Shown piece by piece: positions 54,692 through 63,566 of a stretch of DNA of 64,000 nucleotides. Made by a program: the position numbers and the translations under genes. The stretch lies in NCBI RefSeq assembly GCF_028993555.1, contig NZ_CP118610.1, positions 1,488,001 through 1,552,000 of the forward strand, read 5' to 3'. Each line of letters starts with the position of its first letter. Position 1 is the first letter of the stretch. Source of the stretch: Ensifer adhaerens. Lineage in GTDB: Bacteria > Pseudomonadota > Alphaproteobacteria > Rhizobiales > Rhizobiaceae. The notes under the pieces are model-generated. The model was not told the DNA's origin and searched no databases. It saw only the letters and a program-made list of their open reading frames with translations.

Positions 54692-55531
54692 GTGGCGTTC
54701 CGGCGCGCCTTCACCATTCTCGGCTGCGGCTCGTCGCCGGGCGTGCCGCGCATCACCGGTGACTGGGGTGCCTGCAATCCCGAAAACCCTAGGAATCGGC
54801 GCTTGCGCGCGGCACTGCTCGTCGAGCAGATCGCGCCGGATGGCGGTAAGACAACTGTGGTCATCGACACCGGGCCGGATTTTCGCGCCCAGATGGTTGC
54901 CGCACAAGTCCGTCACATCGATGCGGTGCTCTACACCCACTCCCATGCCGACCATCTGCACGGCATCGACGATCTGCGCGGTTACGTCATTGAAAACCGC
55001 AGGCGGGTGCCGATCTGGGCCGACGCCTACACGATGGGGCGCATCCGCGAGGGTTTTGGCTATTGCCTGGAATCACCGCCAGGCAGCGGATATCCGCCGA
55101 TCGTCGAGCCGCGGATCATTCCCGACGATCTGTCGCCCGTCGTGATCACCGGGGCTGGCGGGCCAATCGCGTTCCAGCCGCTGATGCAGTTTCACGGCAA
55201 CATCCATTCGCTCGGCTTCCGCATCGGCGATTTTGCCTATTGCAGCGATGTCAGCGACTTTCCTGCCGAAACCGTCGCCAAGCTCGACGGTCTCGATCTG
55301 CTGGTGATTGACACCTTGCAGTACAAGTTCCACCCCAGCCATCTGTCACTGGTGCAGTCGCTCGGCTGGATCGCCAGGCTACAGCCGAAGCGGGCGGTGC
55401 TGACGCACATGCATGTGCCGCTGGACTACGACACGGTTCAGAACGAAACCCCCGATCACATCGAACCGGCCTACGACATGATGCGGCTCGAGTTCGATGT
55501 TGCAGATGCGGCGCTCGCCGGAAGCGCGTAA
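54692..55531 (+). CDS. MBL-fold metallo-hydrolase (PhnP-like)
   Basis: 279 aa metallo-beta-lactamase fold phosphodiesterase-type protein. ILGCGSSPGVPRI at the start, TGPDFRAQMVA, then the metal motif THSHADHLHGIDDLR (HxHxDH), YCSDVSDF and LTHMHVPLDYD. The family is related to PhnP, a cyclic phosphodiesterase. The GTG at 54692 begins one base after the tatD stop, so the two are probably co-translated. Last gene of the tmk-metG string; convergent with purC across only 32 AT-rich bases. Confidence 0.92.
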   Translation: MAFRRAFTILGCGSSPGVPRITGDWGACNPENPRNRRLRAALLVEQIAPDGGKTTVVIDTGPDFRAQMVAAQVRHIDAVLYTHSHADHLHGIDDLRGYVIENRRRVPIWADAYTMGRIREGFGYCLESPPGSGYPPIVEPRIIPDDLSPVVITGAGGPIAFQPLMQFHGNIHSLGFRIGDFAYCSDVSDFPAETVAKLDGLDLLVIDTLQYKFHPSHLSLVQSLGWIARLQPKRAVLTHMHVPLDYDTVQNETPDHIEPAYDMMRLEFDVADAALAGSA

Positions 55532-55563
55532 ATTAGATTAAGATATCTGTCTAATATACCGAT

Positions 55564-56520
55564 TCATTTGGAAAAATAGGGCGCCAGATTGGCGCGGATA
55601 CGGTCCAGCACCGTTGCGCCCGAAAGATCCGGAACGAAGCGCTGACCGGTGATCTTTTCGAAAGCCTCGATATAGACTGCCGACGTCTGCTCGACGAGAT
55701 CGACAGGAATTTCCGGGATCGGATCCTTGTAGGGATCGCAGCGCTCGGTGACCCAGGCGCGCACGAAATCCTTGTCGAAGCTCTTAGGGCGTTCGCCGCG
55801 TTCGAAGCTCTGCTGGTAGCTATCGGCGATCCAGTAGCGGCTGCTATCGGGCGTGTGGATCTCGTCGGCAAGAATGATCCTGCCGTTTTCGTCGGTGCCG
55901 AATTCATACTTCGTATCGACGAGGATCAGGCCACGCTCGGCGGCGCGTTGCTGGCCACGCGCGAACAGAGCCAGCGCATATTGCCAGACCGTATCCAGTT
56001 GCTCTTGCGTCAGCAGTCCTTGCTCGAGGATCGCTTCGGCCGAGAGCGGCTCGTCATGGCCGCCATCGAACGCCTTGCTGGTGGGCGTGATGATCGGCTG
56101 AGGCAGCTTCTCATTGTCGCGCATGCCGTCCGGCAAGGTGATGCCGTACATCTCACGCTCGCCGTTGCGATACTTCGTCAGGATCGAGGTGCTGGTCGTT
56201 CCGGCGAGATAACCGCGCACGACGACCTCGACCGGCAGGATGTCGAGCCGCTTGCCGATGACGACGTTCGGGTCCGGATAGCTGACGACGTGGTTCGGGC
56301 AGATGTCGGCGGTTTCCTCGAACCAGTAGCGCGCGGTCTGGGTTAGCACATGACCCTTGTTCGGGATCGACGTCAGGATGACGTCGAAGGCGCTGAGGCG
56401 ATCGGTGGCGATGATGATGCGGTTGCCATCGGGCAGATCGTAATTTTCGCGAACCTTGCCTTTGTAGCGGTTTGGCAGTTCCGGAATGAAAGCATCTGAA
56501 AGAACGCGCAATTCGCTCAT
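55564..56520 (-). CDS. purC: Phosphoribosylaminoimidazole-succinocarboxamide synthase
   Basis: 318 aa SAICAR synthetase of de novo purine synthesis. Blocks: [30 protein letters not shown] at the ATP site, [28 protein letters not shown] and [13 protein letters not shown]. The length is that of the larger subtype, not the 235-255 residue E. coli type; rhizobia often have both, and only this one is in the window. ATG at 56520 with GAGG 9 bases upstream; a GTG at 56523 is also in frame. Confidence 0.95.
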   Translation of the reverse strand: MSELRVLSDAFIPELPNRYKGKVRENYDLPDGNRIIIATDRLSAFDVILTSIPNKGHVLTQTARYWFEETADICPNHVVSYPDPNVVIGKRLDILPVEVVVRGYLAGTTSTSILTKYRNGEREMYGITLPDGMRDNEKLPQPIITPTSKAFDGGHDEPLSAEAILEQGLLTQEQLDTVWQYALALFARGQQRAAERGLILVDTKYEFGTDENGRIILADEIHTPDSSRYWIADSYQQSFERGERPKSFDKDFVRAWVTERCDPYKDPIPEIPVDLVEQTSAVYIEAFEKITGQRFVPDLSGATVLDRIRANLAPYFSK

Positions 56521-56677
56521 CACATCTGGCCTCGAAAGTGGTGCTTCGGTGCGGGAACGCTAAGCAGGCTGGAAAGGCCGGGTCAAGCTCGGCAAGGCAA
56601 GGATCGGCCGCAATCAGTGTTTTCCGGTAGATTGGTAAGTTCCATAATGTATGTTATGCAATCATTGTGTGTAGTGG

Positions 56678-58414
56678 CATTTTAGAAATGCGACACATAG
56701 GCCAGTTAGAGATGCGACAGTCGTCGCCTCTTGGGATGCTGGTCGAAGGTCAGCGTTGGGGAGCAAGATCAGCGACTTGCATCATGGCCAAGGCCATCTG
56801 TGTTCGGAGTCGTCATGTCTTGTTTGATCGTCATGTCGCAGAAAGAATTGCATCGCCTTGAACTCATTCAGCGGATTCGCGGTGGCAGCCTGAGTGTCGT
56901 CGAGGCGGCCGAGTTGCTTCGTCTTAGCCGCAGTCAGGTCCACCGGCTGTTGCGGGCCTATGACCTGGCCGGCGGCGACGGACTGGTCTCGAAGAAGCGC
57001 GGCCGTCCGAGCAACCGGCGCCACAGCGAGGATTTCCGCAACCTGGTGCTCGACCTGGTGCGTGAGCATTACGTGGATTTCGGTCCGACCTTGGCGGCCG
57101 AGAAGCTGATCGAACGCCATCGGGTTTCCGTCAGCAAGGAGACGCTGCGTCAGTGGATGATGGAAGCCGGACTTTGGCTATCACGCCGGGAGCGTAAGAA
57201 ACGGGTCTTCCAGCCGCGCCGGCGGCGCGATTGTTTGGGCGAACTGGTTCAGATCGACGGCTCGCTTCATTGGTGGTTCGAGGGCCGTGGCCGCAAATGC
57301 GCCCTGCTCGTCTATATCGACGATGCGACCGGCAAGCTTCTGCACTTACGCTTTGCGGCTTCAGAGAACACCTTTGACTATCTGCACGCGACGAAGGCCT
57401 ATTTGCAGCAATGGGGCAAGCCGATTGCGTTCTACAGCGACAAGCACGGCGTTTTTCGCAGCACGCATGCGTCGGAGAAGGACCGCACGAGCGGTCTGAC
57501 GCAATTCGGTCGGGCGCTTTATGAGCTCAACATCGACATCATCTGCGCCAACACTCCTCAGGCGAAAGGCCGTGTGGAGCGCGCCAACCAGACGCTGCAG
57601 GATCGGCTGGTGAAGGAATTGCGGCTGCGCGGCATCGACACGATCGCGGCGGCCAATGCCTATGCGCCGGAGTTCATGGCCGACTTCAATCGCCGCTTTG
57701 GCAAGGCGCCGCGCAATCCGAAGGACATGCATCGGCCGGTTGCCGCGCATGAGAACCTCGATGGTGCGATGTGCCGCAAGGAGGTTCGGAAGCTGTCGAA
57801 TTCGTTGACGCTGCGCTATGACAAGGTGATGTTCATTCTCGATCCGACAGATCGCGCAGCGGCGCTGGCTGGCAAGAAGGTTGTGGTTTGCGACTATCCC
57901 GACGGACGCCTGGAGATCACAGACGGGCAAGCCACCCTGCCCTACAGGACGTTCGACACGTTACGGTCCGTGCATCGCCCTGATGTGGTCGAGAACAAAC
58001 GGCTGGATGACATGCTTTCGATCGTCGCTGAGCTGCAGGCCGGCCGAGAGCAACAACGCAGCAAAGCCGGTCCGCGTCGGACTGGGCAAACGGATCATAT
58101 GTTCGGCATTCGCGATGGCAGCCAAGGCAATGGCTATCAGAAGCGTGGCACCAAGCCAGGACGGAAGACCGATTTTACCCAGGATCCTGTGGTTATCGCA
58201 AAGCGGCGGCAAGCCCTTGCGCAGCTGAAAGCGGCGGAGTGATCGGGGTGTCAAAGCTAAAGTTTATTTTGCCACTAGAGCCATCCGCCGCCGCCCGGGC
58301 TGCGCAACCCTGACCAGCTCCACCCGGACGGCGGCTTGCGTCTGCGTATTATGCAAATATGTTCACTTGAAACCGCAGTAATAAACGATAGGATCATGTC
58401 GCGTTTCTAATTTG
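56678..58414 (+). mobile_element. Insertion sequence, IS1202/ISNCY-like, about 1.74 kb
   Basis: 18-base inverted ends: CATTTTAGAAATGCGACA at 56678-56695 and, on the opposite strand, CAAATTAGAAACGCGACA at 58397-58414 (15 of 18 match). A second copy of the motif, TTAGAGATGCGACA, lies just inside the left end at 56706-56719, as expected for a transposase subterminal site. Between the ends is one intact transposase gene. I cannot identify an unambiguous target duplication, so the exact outer boundary may be a few bases off. The 3' non-coding part (58278-58400) has a GC-rich hairpin. Confidence 0.72.
56815..58242 (+). CDS. IS1202/ISNCY-type transposase
   Basis: 475 aa DDE transposase. The N-terminal helix-turn-helix (LELIQRIRGGSLSVVEAAELLRLSRSQVHRLL) and a second one (VSVSKETLRQWMMEAGLW) bind the ends. 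The catalytic acids appear as VQIDGSLHWW, FYSDKHGVFR and KGRVERANQTLQDRLVKELR. The C-terminal part with KVVVCDYPDGRLEI is a beta-barrel typical of this group. No frameshift or stop is seen, so the element could be active. The ATG at 56815 has GGAG 6 bases upstream; a further Met occurs at 56833. Confidence 0.92.
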   Translation: MSCLIVMSQKELHRLELIQRIRGGSLSVVEAAELLRLSRSQVHRLLRAYDLAGGDGLVSKKRGRPSNRRHSEDFRNLVLDLVREHYVDFGPTLAAEKLIERHRVSVSKETLRQWMMEAGLWLSRRERKKRVFQPRRRRDCLGELVQIDGSLHWWFEGRGRKCALLVYIDDATGKLLHLRFAASENTFDYLHATKAYLQQWGKPIAFYSDKHGVFRSTHASEKDRTSGLTQFGRALYELNIDIICANTPQAKGRVERANQTLQDRLVKELRLRGIDTIAAANAYAPEFMADFNRRFGKAPRNPKDMHRPVAAHENLDGAMCRKEVRKLSNSLTLRYDKVMFILDPTDRAAALAGKKVVVCDYPDGRLEITDGQATLPYRTFDTLRSVHRPDVVENKRLDDMLSIVAELQAGREQQRSKAGPRRTGQTDHMFGIRDGSQGNGYQKRGTKPGRKTDFTQDPVVIAKRRQALAQLKAAE

Positions 58415-58462
58415 ATTACTTTGTCTCAGCTTTAAATAGCTGTGACATTGTGCAGTGGTTGG

Positions 58463-59577
58463 GTGGGTTCAAGGATGAAGTGCGACTTGCGATAGATACC
58501 AATGGGTTGTCACTCGCAAGGAATGGCTCATGAGACGCACCTACTCCCAAATCGATATGGATGAACGTCGTAGGATCGCCCGGTGGCGAGCGGCTGGCCT
58601 TAGTGCCACTGTGATCGCCGAGAAGCTTGGGCGGCATCGCTCGACGATTTTCCGGGAACTCAGCCGCAATGCTTTCGACGATGTGCAAATGCCGGAGCTC
58701 AGCGGCTACTACTGTGTCACGGCCAACGAGATGGCTCGTGAGCGCAGAGCCAAGCTGCGCAAGCTTGCTCGGTTTGCGCATGTGCGCCGATCAGTGATCG
58801 AGCGGATCATGCATGGCTGGTCGCCGCAGCAGATCGCCGGCCGCATGCGGCTTGAGCGTCATCCGATTTCCGTCAGCTACGAGACGATCTACAAATTCGC
58901 CTATTCCGCAGACGGCCTTGCCATCAAGCTGTGGCGGCATCTGCCGGAACGTCGCGCGAGACGTCGACCGCGGCATGCCAGGCGGCGCTACGGCCGCCGT
59001 TTCAGCCCGGAACTCAACATTCTCCATCGTCCTGACGCGGTCGGCGAGCGCAAGCAGTTCGGTCATTGGGAGTGCGATCTCATTCAATTTCGCAAGAAGT
59101 TCGGCAAGGCCAATGTGACGTCGCTGGTCGAGCGTGTCAGCCGCTTTGCGGTCTTCCTGCGCAACAACGACCGGCAATCGAAGCCGATCATGGACGGGCT
59201 GATCCAGGCGCTGCAGTCCCTGCCCCATCTCGCCCGCCGGTCGATTACCTTTGACCGTGGGACCGAATTCAGCGAATGGCCGTATCTCCAGGCTGGCATC
59301 GGAACGCAGACATGGTTCTGCGACCCGCAGTCGCCGTGGCAGAAAGGCACGGTTGAGAACACCAATCGCCGTGCTCGCAAATGGCTTTCGAGAGAGGTGG
59401 ATCCTCTATCGATCACCGACGGTGACCTGAAGGACATTTGCGATCGGCTTAACTCGACGCCCCGAAAGTGCCTCGGCTATCGAACGCCCGCGGAAGTCTT
59501 CCGCAAGAAACTGCTCGCGCAAATGCGACGTGTCGGTTAGCGTTGCACGCGCAAGTCGCAGTTCGCCGTGAACTCAC
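58463..59577 (+). mobile_element. Insertion sequence, IS30 family, about 1.1 kb
   Basis: Imperfect inverted ends: GTGGGTTCAAGGATGAAGTG at 58463-58482, continuing CGACTTGCG, matches on the other strand a segment beginning GTGAGTTCACGGCGAAC near 59577, with TGCGACTTGCG perfectly shared. One intact transposase fills the element. No certain target duplication was found. It begins only about 50 bases beyond the preceding insertion sequence. Confidence 0.75.
58530..59540 (+). CDS. IS30 family transposase
   Basis: 336 aa. N-terminal helix-turn-helix (YSQIDMDERRRIARWRAAGLSATVIAEKLGRHRSTIFRELSRN) is the IS30 hallmark, and the catalytic triad is HWECDLIQF, ITFDRGTEF and KGTVENTNRRARKWL. C-terminal NSTPRKCLGYRTPAEVF is the standard end. 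The frame is intact. The ATG at 58530 is preceded by AAGGAA. Member of the IS30 group found throughout Rhizobiales. Confidence 0.95.
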   Translation: MRRTYSQIDMDERRRIARWRAAGLSATVIAEKLGRHRSTIFRELSRNAFDDVQMPELSGYYCVTANEMARERRAKLRKLARFAHVRRSVIERIMHGWSPQQIAGRMRLERHPISVSYETIYKFAYSADGLAIKLWRHLPERRARRRPRHARRRYGRRFSPELNILHRPDAVGERKQFGHWECDLIQFRKKFGKANVTSLVERVSRFAVFLRNNDRQSKPIMDGLIQALQSLPHLARRSITFDRGTEFSEWPYLQAGIGTQTWFCDPQSPWQKGTVENTNRRARKWLSREVDPLSITDGDLKDICDRLNSTPRKCLGYRTPAEVFRKKLLAQMRRVG

Positions 59578-60311
59578 ATTGGGCGGATTCCATTTTCAAA
59601 TGCAACTGCCCTCTTCTCGATCTGTTCGATGCCGCAATCGTTCATGCGATGAGCGCTAAGCCAGTTCGAATTCGGCTCGGCGCACCATGTAGGATGATGG
59701 ACTGGGTCTGCGCTTCATCATTATCTTTCGCCAGGACACTTGCTCAGCGTTTATCAACGCCAACTCCCAGACAATGGCCGGTCGCGTTGCTGTGTCCGTG
59801 GGTTCAACGGCTGAATATAGCTTCCGATAGATATGCTGACATAGGACCGAACCCTGTATCCACCAGTGAACCGAGATCGAAACGCCAAGCGTGCCCGTAT
59901 GGACGATCGCAAGCCCATGCCGTTGCTGTCACCCTTATCAGCAACACGTGGCAGAACTTCCGTCCTGACAATGGATTGCGCCAAGGTGACCATGGCTCCG
60001 TCGATTTCCTTGTTTTCTGCAACCAGACCGTAGGCTTTGAGCTTGAGCTCTCCGATGTCCCATTGGCCCAAGTTCGAAACGCGACGTGGTCTCGATGACC
60101 TCTGCGCTCATTGCTTCGCTCCATAAATTTGAAAATCACTAACTTATGATATTTAAATCAAAGAATTCAGAATTTAATATAATGCTCTGATTTTGTATGG
60201 ATAAGTGGAGCGTGTTTTCAGGTTTTCTCCCAATTTGCGCCGTCGTCTCCATTTCCAACACGCGCGACTGACCTATGCTCTTCAGCTCTGACTGTGGAGT
60301 GGAGATCGGCG
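59578..60311. other. Non-coding stretch after the IS30 element, lower GC, possible remnant
   Basis: 734 bp with no gene I would support. Frames of 176 aa (plus, 59568-60098) and 105-111 aa (minus, 59754-60139) exist, but their composition is not protein-like, they have no clear ribosome site and the minus frames overlap in two registers, which could indicate a decayed gene. The segment 60120-60200 is distinctly AT-rich and probably contains the promoter region of the next gene. No further inverted repeats were found. Confidence 0.5.
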
Positions 60312-60734
60312 ATGTTCAGGACTTTTGCTGTTGCCCTCGGTCTGGCGGCTCAACTGGCAGGGCCGAGCATTTCGCGTGCGGAAGAACCTGTCGATACGGC
60401 GCGCGCCATCATTCAGGAGCAGATTGCGGCCTTTCTGCATGATGACGCAGAAACCGCCTACTCCTTCGCCTCACCCGAGATCCGCGGCAAGTTCCCCGAC
60501 AAGGCCACGTTTTTCGACATGGTCAAGCGCGGCTATCAGCCCGTCTATCGGCCCGGCAATTTCGCCTTTGGTCGATCGAAAGTGGTGGGCGACCAGGTGA
60601 TCCAGGAGGTGCTGATCTCGGCACCCGATGGCAAGGACTGGACCGCGATCTACCAGCTCGTGAAGCAGCCGGACGGCAGCTACAAGATCAATGCCGTGAT
60701 GATGCTGCAGTCGGCACCGGGGCCGGCGATCTGA
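60312..60734 (+). CDS. DUF4864 domain secreted protein
   Basis: 140 aa. Signal peptide FRTFAVALGLAAQLAGPSIS, then a DUF4864 domain: AIIQEQIAAFLHDDAETAYSFASPEIRGKFPDKATFFDMVKRGYQPVYRPGNFAFG and WTAIYQLVKQPDGSYKINAVMML. The fold is NTF2/SnoaL-like in appearance; function unknown. The ATG at 60312 with GGAGAT 6 bases upstream is preferred to one at 60294. Convergent with tgt, 13 bases between stops. Confidence 0.88.
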   Translation: MFRTFAVALGLAAQLAGPSISRAEEPVDTARAIIQEQIAAFLHDDAETAYSFASPEIRGKFPDKATFFDMVKRGYQPVYRPGNFAFGRSKVVGDQVIQEVLISAPDGKDWTAIYQLVKQPDGSYKINAVMMLQSAPGPAI

Positions 60735-60747
60735 GCACGAGAACGCA

Positions 60748-61878
60748 TCAGACCGGCGGCAGATCCCCTCGCCGCCAGGTCTCCTGGGTTTCGGCCATGA
60801 AGTCGGCAAAGCGGCCTTCTTCGATCGCCAGACGGATGCCGGCCATCAATTCCTGATAGTAAGCGAGATTGTTCCAGCTCAAGAGCATGCCGCCAAGCGA
60901 CTCGTTCGAGCGGATCAGGTGGTGCAGGTAGGCGCGCGAATAGTCACGCGTCGCCGGGCACGAGGATTGTTCGTCGAGCGGGCGCATGTCTTCGGCGTGC
61001 CGCGCATTGCGCAGGTTGATGCGGCCGTGGCGCGTGAACGCGAGACCATGGCGCCCTGATCGGGTCGGCATCACGCAGTCGAACATGTCGATGCCCTCGG
61101 CAACCGACCGCAGGATATCGTCTGGCGTGCCGACGCCCATGAGGTAGCGCGGCTTGTCGACCGGCATGATCGGGCAGGTAATGTCCAGCATGCGCAGCAT
61201 CACTTCCTGCGGCTCTCCGACGGCAAGACCGCCGACCGCATAGCCCTTGAGGTCCAGCCCCTTCAGCGATTCGGCCGAACGCTCGCGCAGCTTCGGGATG
61301 TCGCCGCCCTGCACGATGCCGAACATCGCCTTGCCCGGCTGGTCGCCGAAGGCGACCTTGCAGCGCTCGGCCCAGCGCAGCGACATTTCCATCGCGCGCT
61401 CGATCTCCTTCGGCTCTGCCGGCAGCGCCACGCATTCGTCGAGCTGCATCTGGATATCGCTGTCGAGAAGCCCCTGAATCTCGATCGAACGTTCAGGTGA
61501 CATGTGGAAGAGCGCGCCGTCGACATGGCTCTTGAAGGTGACGCCCTGCTCGTCGAGCTTGCGCAGGCCGGCAAGCGACATCACCTGGAATCCGCCCGAA
61601 TCGGTGAGGATCGGCCCCTGCCAGCGGATCAGGCCGTGCAGGCCGCCAAGCCGCGCCACGCGCTCGGCGCCGGGGCGCAGCATCAGATGGTAGGTGTTGC
61701 CGAGAATGATATCGGCCCCGAGATCCTTGACCTGGTCGAGATACATCGCCTTGACCGTGCCGACCGTGCCGACCGGCATGAAGGCCGGCGTGCGGATTGT
61801 GCCGCGCGGCATCGAAACCTCGCCGCGACGCGCCTTGCCATCGGTCTTGTGAAGCTTGAACTGGAAGGTTTCGGTCAT
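60748..61878 (-). CDS. tgt: tRNA-guanine transglycosylase
   Basis: 376 aa TIM-barrel enzyme exchanging guanine 34 for preQ1 in tRNAs with GUN anticodons. Nucleophile Asp region is [10 protein letters not shown], substrate block [39 protein letters not shown] and catalytic DCVMPTR. The four zinc ligands usual near the C-terminus are represented only partly ([17 protein letters not shown] has Cys and His). Start ATG at 61878 directly abuts the queA stop, so queA and tgt are co-translated. Confidence 0.96.
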   Translation of the reverse strand: MTETFQFKLHKTDGKARRGEVSMPRGTIRTPAFMPVGTVGTVKAMYLDQVKDLGADIILGNTYHLMLRPGAERVARLGGLHGLIRWQGPILTDSGGFQVMSLAGLRKLDEQGVTFKSHVDGALFHMSPERSIEIQGLLDSDIQMQLDECVALPAEPKEIERAMEMSLRWAERCKVAFGDQPGKAMFGIVQGGDIPKLRERSAESLKGLDLKGYAVGGLAVGEPQEVMLRMLDITCPIMPVDKPRYLMGVGTPDDILRSVAEGIDMFDCVMPTRSGRHGLAFTRHGRINLRNARHAEDMRPLDEQSSCPATRDYSRAYLHHLIRSNESLGGMLLSWNNLAYYQELMAGIRLAIEEGRFADFMAETQETWRRGDLPPV

Positions 61879-62961
61879 CTAGTCTTTCCGGAAAAGCAGG
61901 CTGGCGTCGCCATAGGAATAGAAGCGGTAGCCGGTCTCGATCGCATGCGTGTAGGCCGCGCGCATCGTGTCCAGGCCAGAGAAGGCCGAAACCAGCATGA
62001 ACAGCGTCGATTTCGGCAGGTGAAAATTGGTCATCAGCACGTCAACGGCGCGGAAGCGGTAGCCGGGCGTGATGAAGATGCCGGTCGGTCCGGACCACGG
62101 CTTGACGACGCCGTCTTCCGACGTCGCGCTCTCGATCAGACGCAGCGATGTGGTGCCAACGCAGACGATGCGGCCGCCCCTCGCCTTGACGGCATTGAGC
62201 CTTTCGGCGGTGCGGGCGTCGACGTGGCCGATCTCCTGGTGCATCACGTGGTCGTCGGTGTCGTCCGCCTTGACAGGCAGGAATGTCCCCGCCCCGACAT
62301 GCAAGGTCACGAAATGCTTCTCAACGCCAACCTCGTCCAGCTTGGCGAACAGGCGGTCTGTAAAGTGCAAGCCGGCGGTGGGTGCCGCAACGGCGCCTTC
62401 CTCCCGGGCATACATCGTCTGGTAGTCGGCGCGGTCCTGCACATCCTCCGCCCGTTTGGACGCGATATACGGCGGCAGGGGAATGTGGCCGACGGCCATG
62501 ATCGCTTCGTCGAGCGACGGGCCCGAGAGGTCGAAGCGCAGCGTCACTTCGCCGGCGTCGCCCTTTCCCAGAACCGTTGCGTCGAGCGTTCCGAGCAAAC
62601 AGCTTGAACCACCGTGGCCGAAGGCGATGCGGTCGCCGACCTTGAGGCGCCGCGCCGGGCGGGCAAAGGCCTTCCAGCAATCGGGGGCCGTGCGCATGTG
62701 CAGCGTCACCGAAACGGGCGTGGTGATGTCTTCGCCGCGATGGCGAATGCCTTCGAGCTGCGCCGGGATCACCTTGGTGTCGTTGAACACCAGCGCGTCG
62801 CCTTCCTTCAGGAACGACGGCAGGTCGAGCACGCCCTGGTCGCCAAGGACCTGTGGGCCATCAGGGCGAACGACAAGCATACGGGCGCTGTCGCGCGGGC
62901 TGGCTGGCCTGAGCGCAATCGAAGTTTCCGGCAGATCGAAGTCGAACAGGTCTACGCGCAT
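61879..62961 (-). CDS. queA: S-adenosylmethionine:tRNA ribosyltransferase-isomerase
   Basis: 360 aa enzyme adding the epoxycyclopentane ring to preQ1 in tRNA. The N-terminus [20 protein letters not shown] is canonical and sets the start at 62961; the open frame beyond to 63024 runs into the terminator of ppiB. Further blocks: [54 protein letters not shown] and [19 protein letters not shown]. Directly followed by tgt; upstream lies ppiB on the same strand, separated by a terminator. Confidence 0.96.
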   Translation of the reverse strand: MRVDLFDFDLPETSIALRPASPRDSARMLVVRPDGPQVLGDQGVLDLPSFLKEGDALVFNDTKVIPAQLEGIRHRGEDITTPVSVTLHMRTAPDCWKAFARPARRLKVGDRIAFGHGGSSCLLGTLDATVLGKGDAGEVTLRFDLSGPSLDEAIMAVGHIPLPPYIASKRAEDVQDRADYQTMYAREEGAVAAPTAGLHFTDRLFAKLDEVGVEKHFVTLHVGAGTFLPVKADDTDDHVMHQEIGHVDARTAERLNAVKARGGRIVCVGTTSLRLIESATSEDGVVKPWSGPTGIFITPGYRFRAVDVLMTNFHLPKSTLFMLVSAFSGLDTMRAAYTHAIETGYRFYSYGDASLLFRKD

Positions 62962-62983
62962 CGTTACCTTCAGACAAAAGCAA

Positions 62984-63016
62984 ACCCGCCCCGGCGCGTT
63001 GGCGACCGGGGCGGGT
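62984..63016 (-). terminator. Hairpin terminator between ppiB and queA
   Basis: ACCCGCCCCGG (62984-62994) and CCGGGGCGGGT (63006-63016) pair perfectly around an 11-base loop. Read on the minus strand, the tail is TTTGCTTTTG, fitting termination of the cyclophilin transcript before queA. Confidence 0.78.
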
Positions 63017-63033
63017 CCGTGCATTAGCGCAAA

Positions 63034-63543
63034 TCAGGCGTCTGCGGCAACCCGCATCGTGACGATCGAATCAGGATCGCGCACCGGCTCGCCGCGCTTG
63101 ATCTTGTCGATGTTGTCCATGCCCTCGATGACCTGGCCCCAGACCGAGTACTGCTTGTTGAGCCACGGTGCATCGGTGAAGCAGATGAAGAACTGCGAGT
63201 TCGCAGAGTTTGGCATCTGGCTGCGAGCCATCGAGCAGGTGCCGCGAATGTGGCTGACATTCGAGAATTCGGCCTTCAGATCCGGCTTGGAGGAGCCGCC
63301 CATGCCGGCGCGCGCCGGGTTGAAGTGCTCGCCGCCGGTCTTGCCGTACTGGACGTCGCCGGTCTGCGCCATGAAGTCCTCGATCACGCGGTGGAACACC
63401 ACGCCGTCATAGGCGCCTTCACGAGCCAGCTCCTTGATGCGGGCGACATGCCCCGGAGCGACGTCAGGCAGAAGCTCGATGACGACCTTGCCCTTGGTGG
63501 TCTCCAGGATGATCGTGTTTTCCGGATCCTTGATCTCGGCCAT
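63034..63543 (-). CDS. ppiB: Peptidyl-prolyl cis-trans isomerase, cyclophilin type (cytoplasmic)
   Basis: 169 aa cyclophilin. No signal peptide (MAEIKDPENTIILETTKGKVVIELLPDVAPGHV), so cytoplasmic. Active-site segments: GVVFHRVIEDFMAQTGDVQYGKTGGE, containing the catalytic Arg-Phe-type region, GTCSMARSQMPNSANSQFFICFTDAPWLNKQYSVWGQVIEGMDNIDKI. Starts 23 bases downstream of the other cyclophilin gene on the same strand, giving a tandem pair likely transcribed together. Confidence 0.95.
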   Translation of the reverse strand: MAEIKDPENTIILETTKGKVVIELLPDVAPGHVARIKELAREGAYDGVVFHRVIEDFMAQTGDVQYGKTGGEHFNPARAGMGGSSKPDLKAEFSNVSHIRGTCSMARSQMPNSANSQFFICFTDAPWLNKQYSVWGQVIEGMDNIDKIKRGEPVRDPDSIVTMRVAADA

Positions 63544-63566
63544 GGGTTTTCTCCTTCTGTTTGACT

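Noticed and set aside
56672..58277. Eight-base inverted pair TAGTGGCA / TGCCACTA as alternative ends of the first insertion sequence
   Set aside because: The 18-base ends at 56678 and 58414 match better and give the expected length of about 1.7 kb; the eight-base pair is likely chance.
59568..60098. 176-codon plus-strand frame after the IS30 element
   Set aside because: Starts inside the insertion-sequence end, composition is not protein-like, and no family is recognised.
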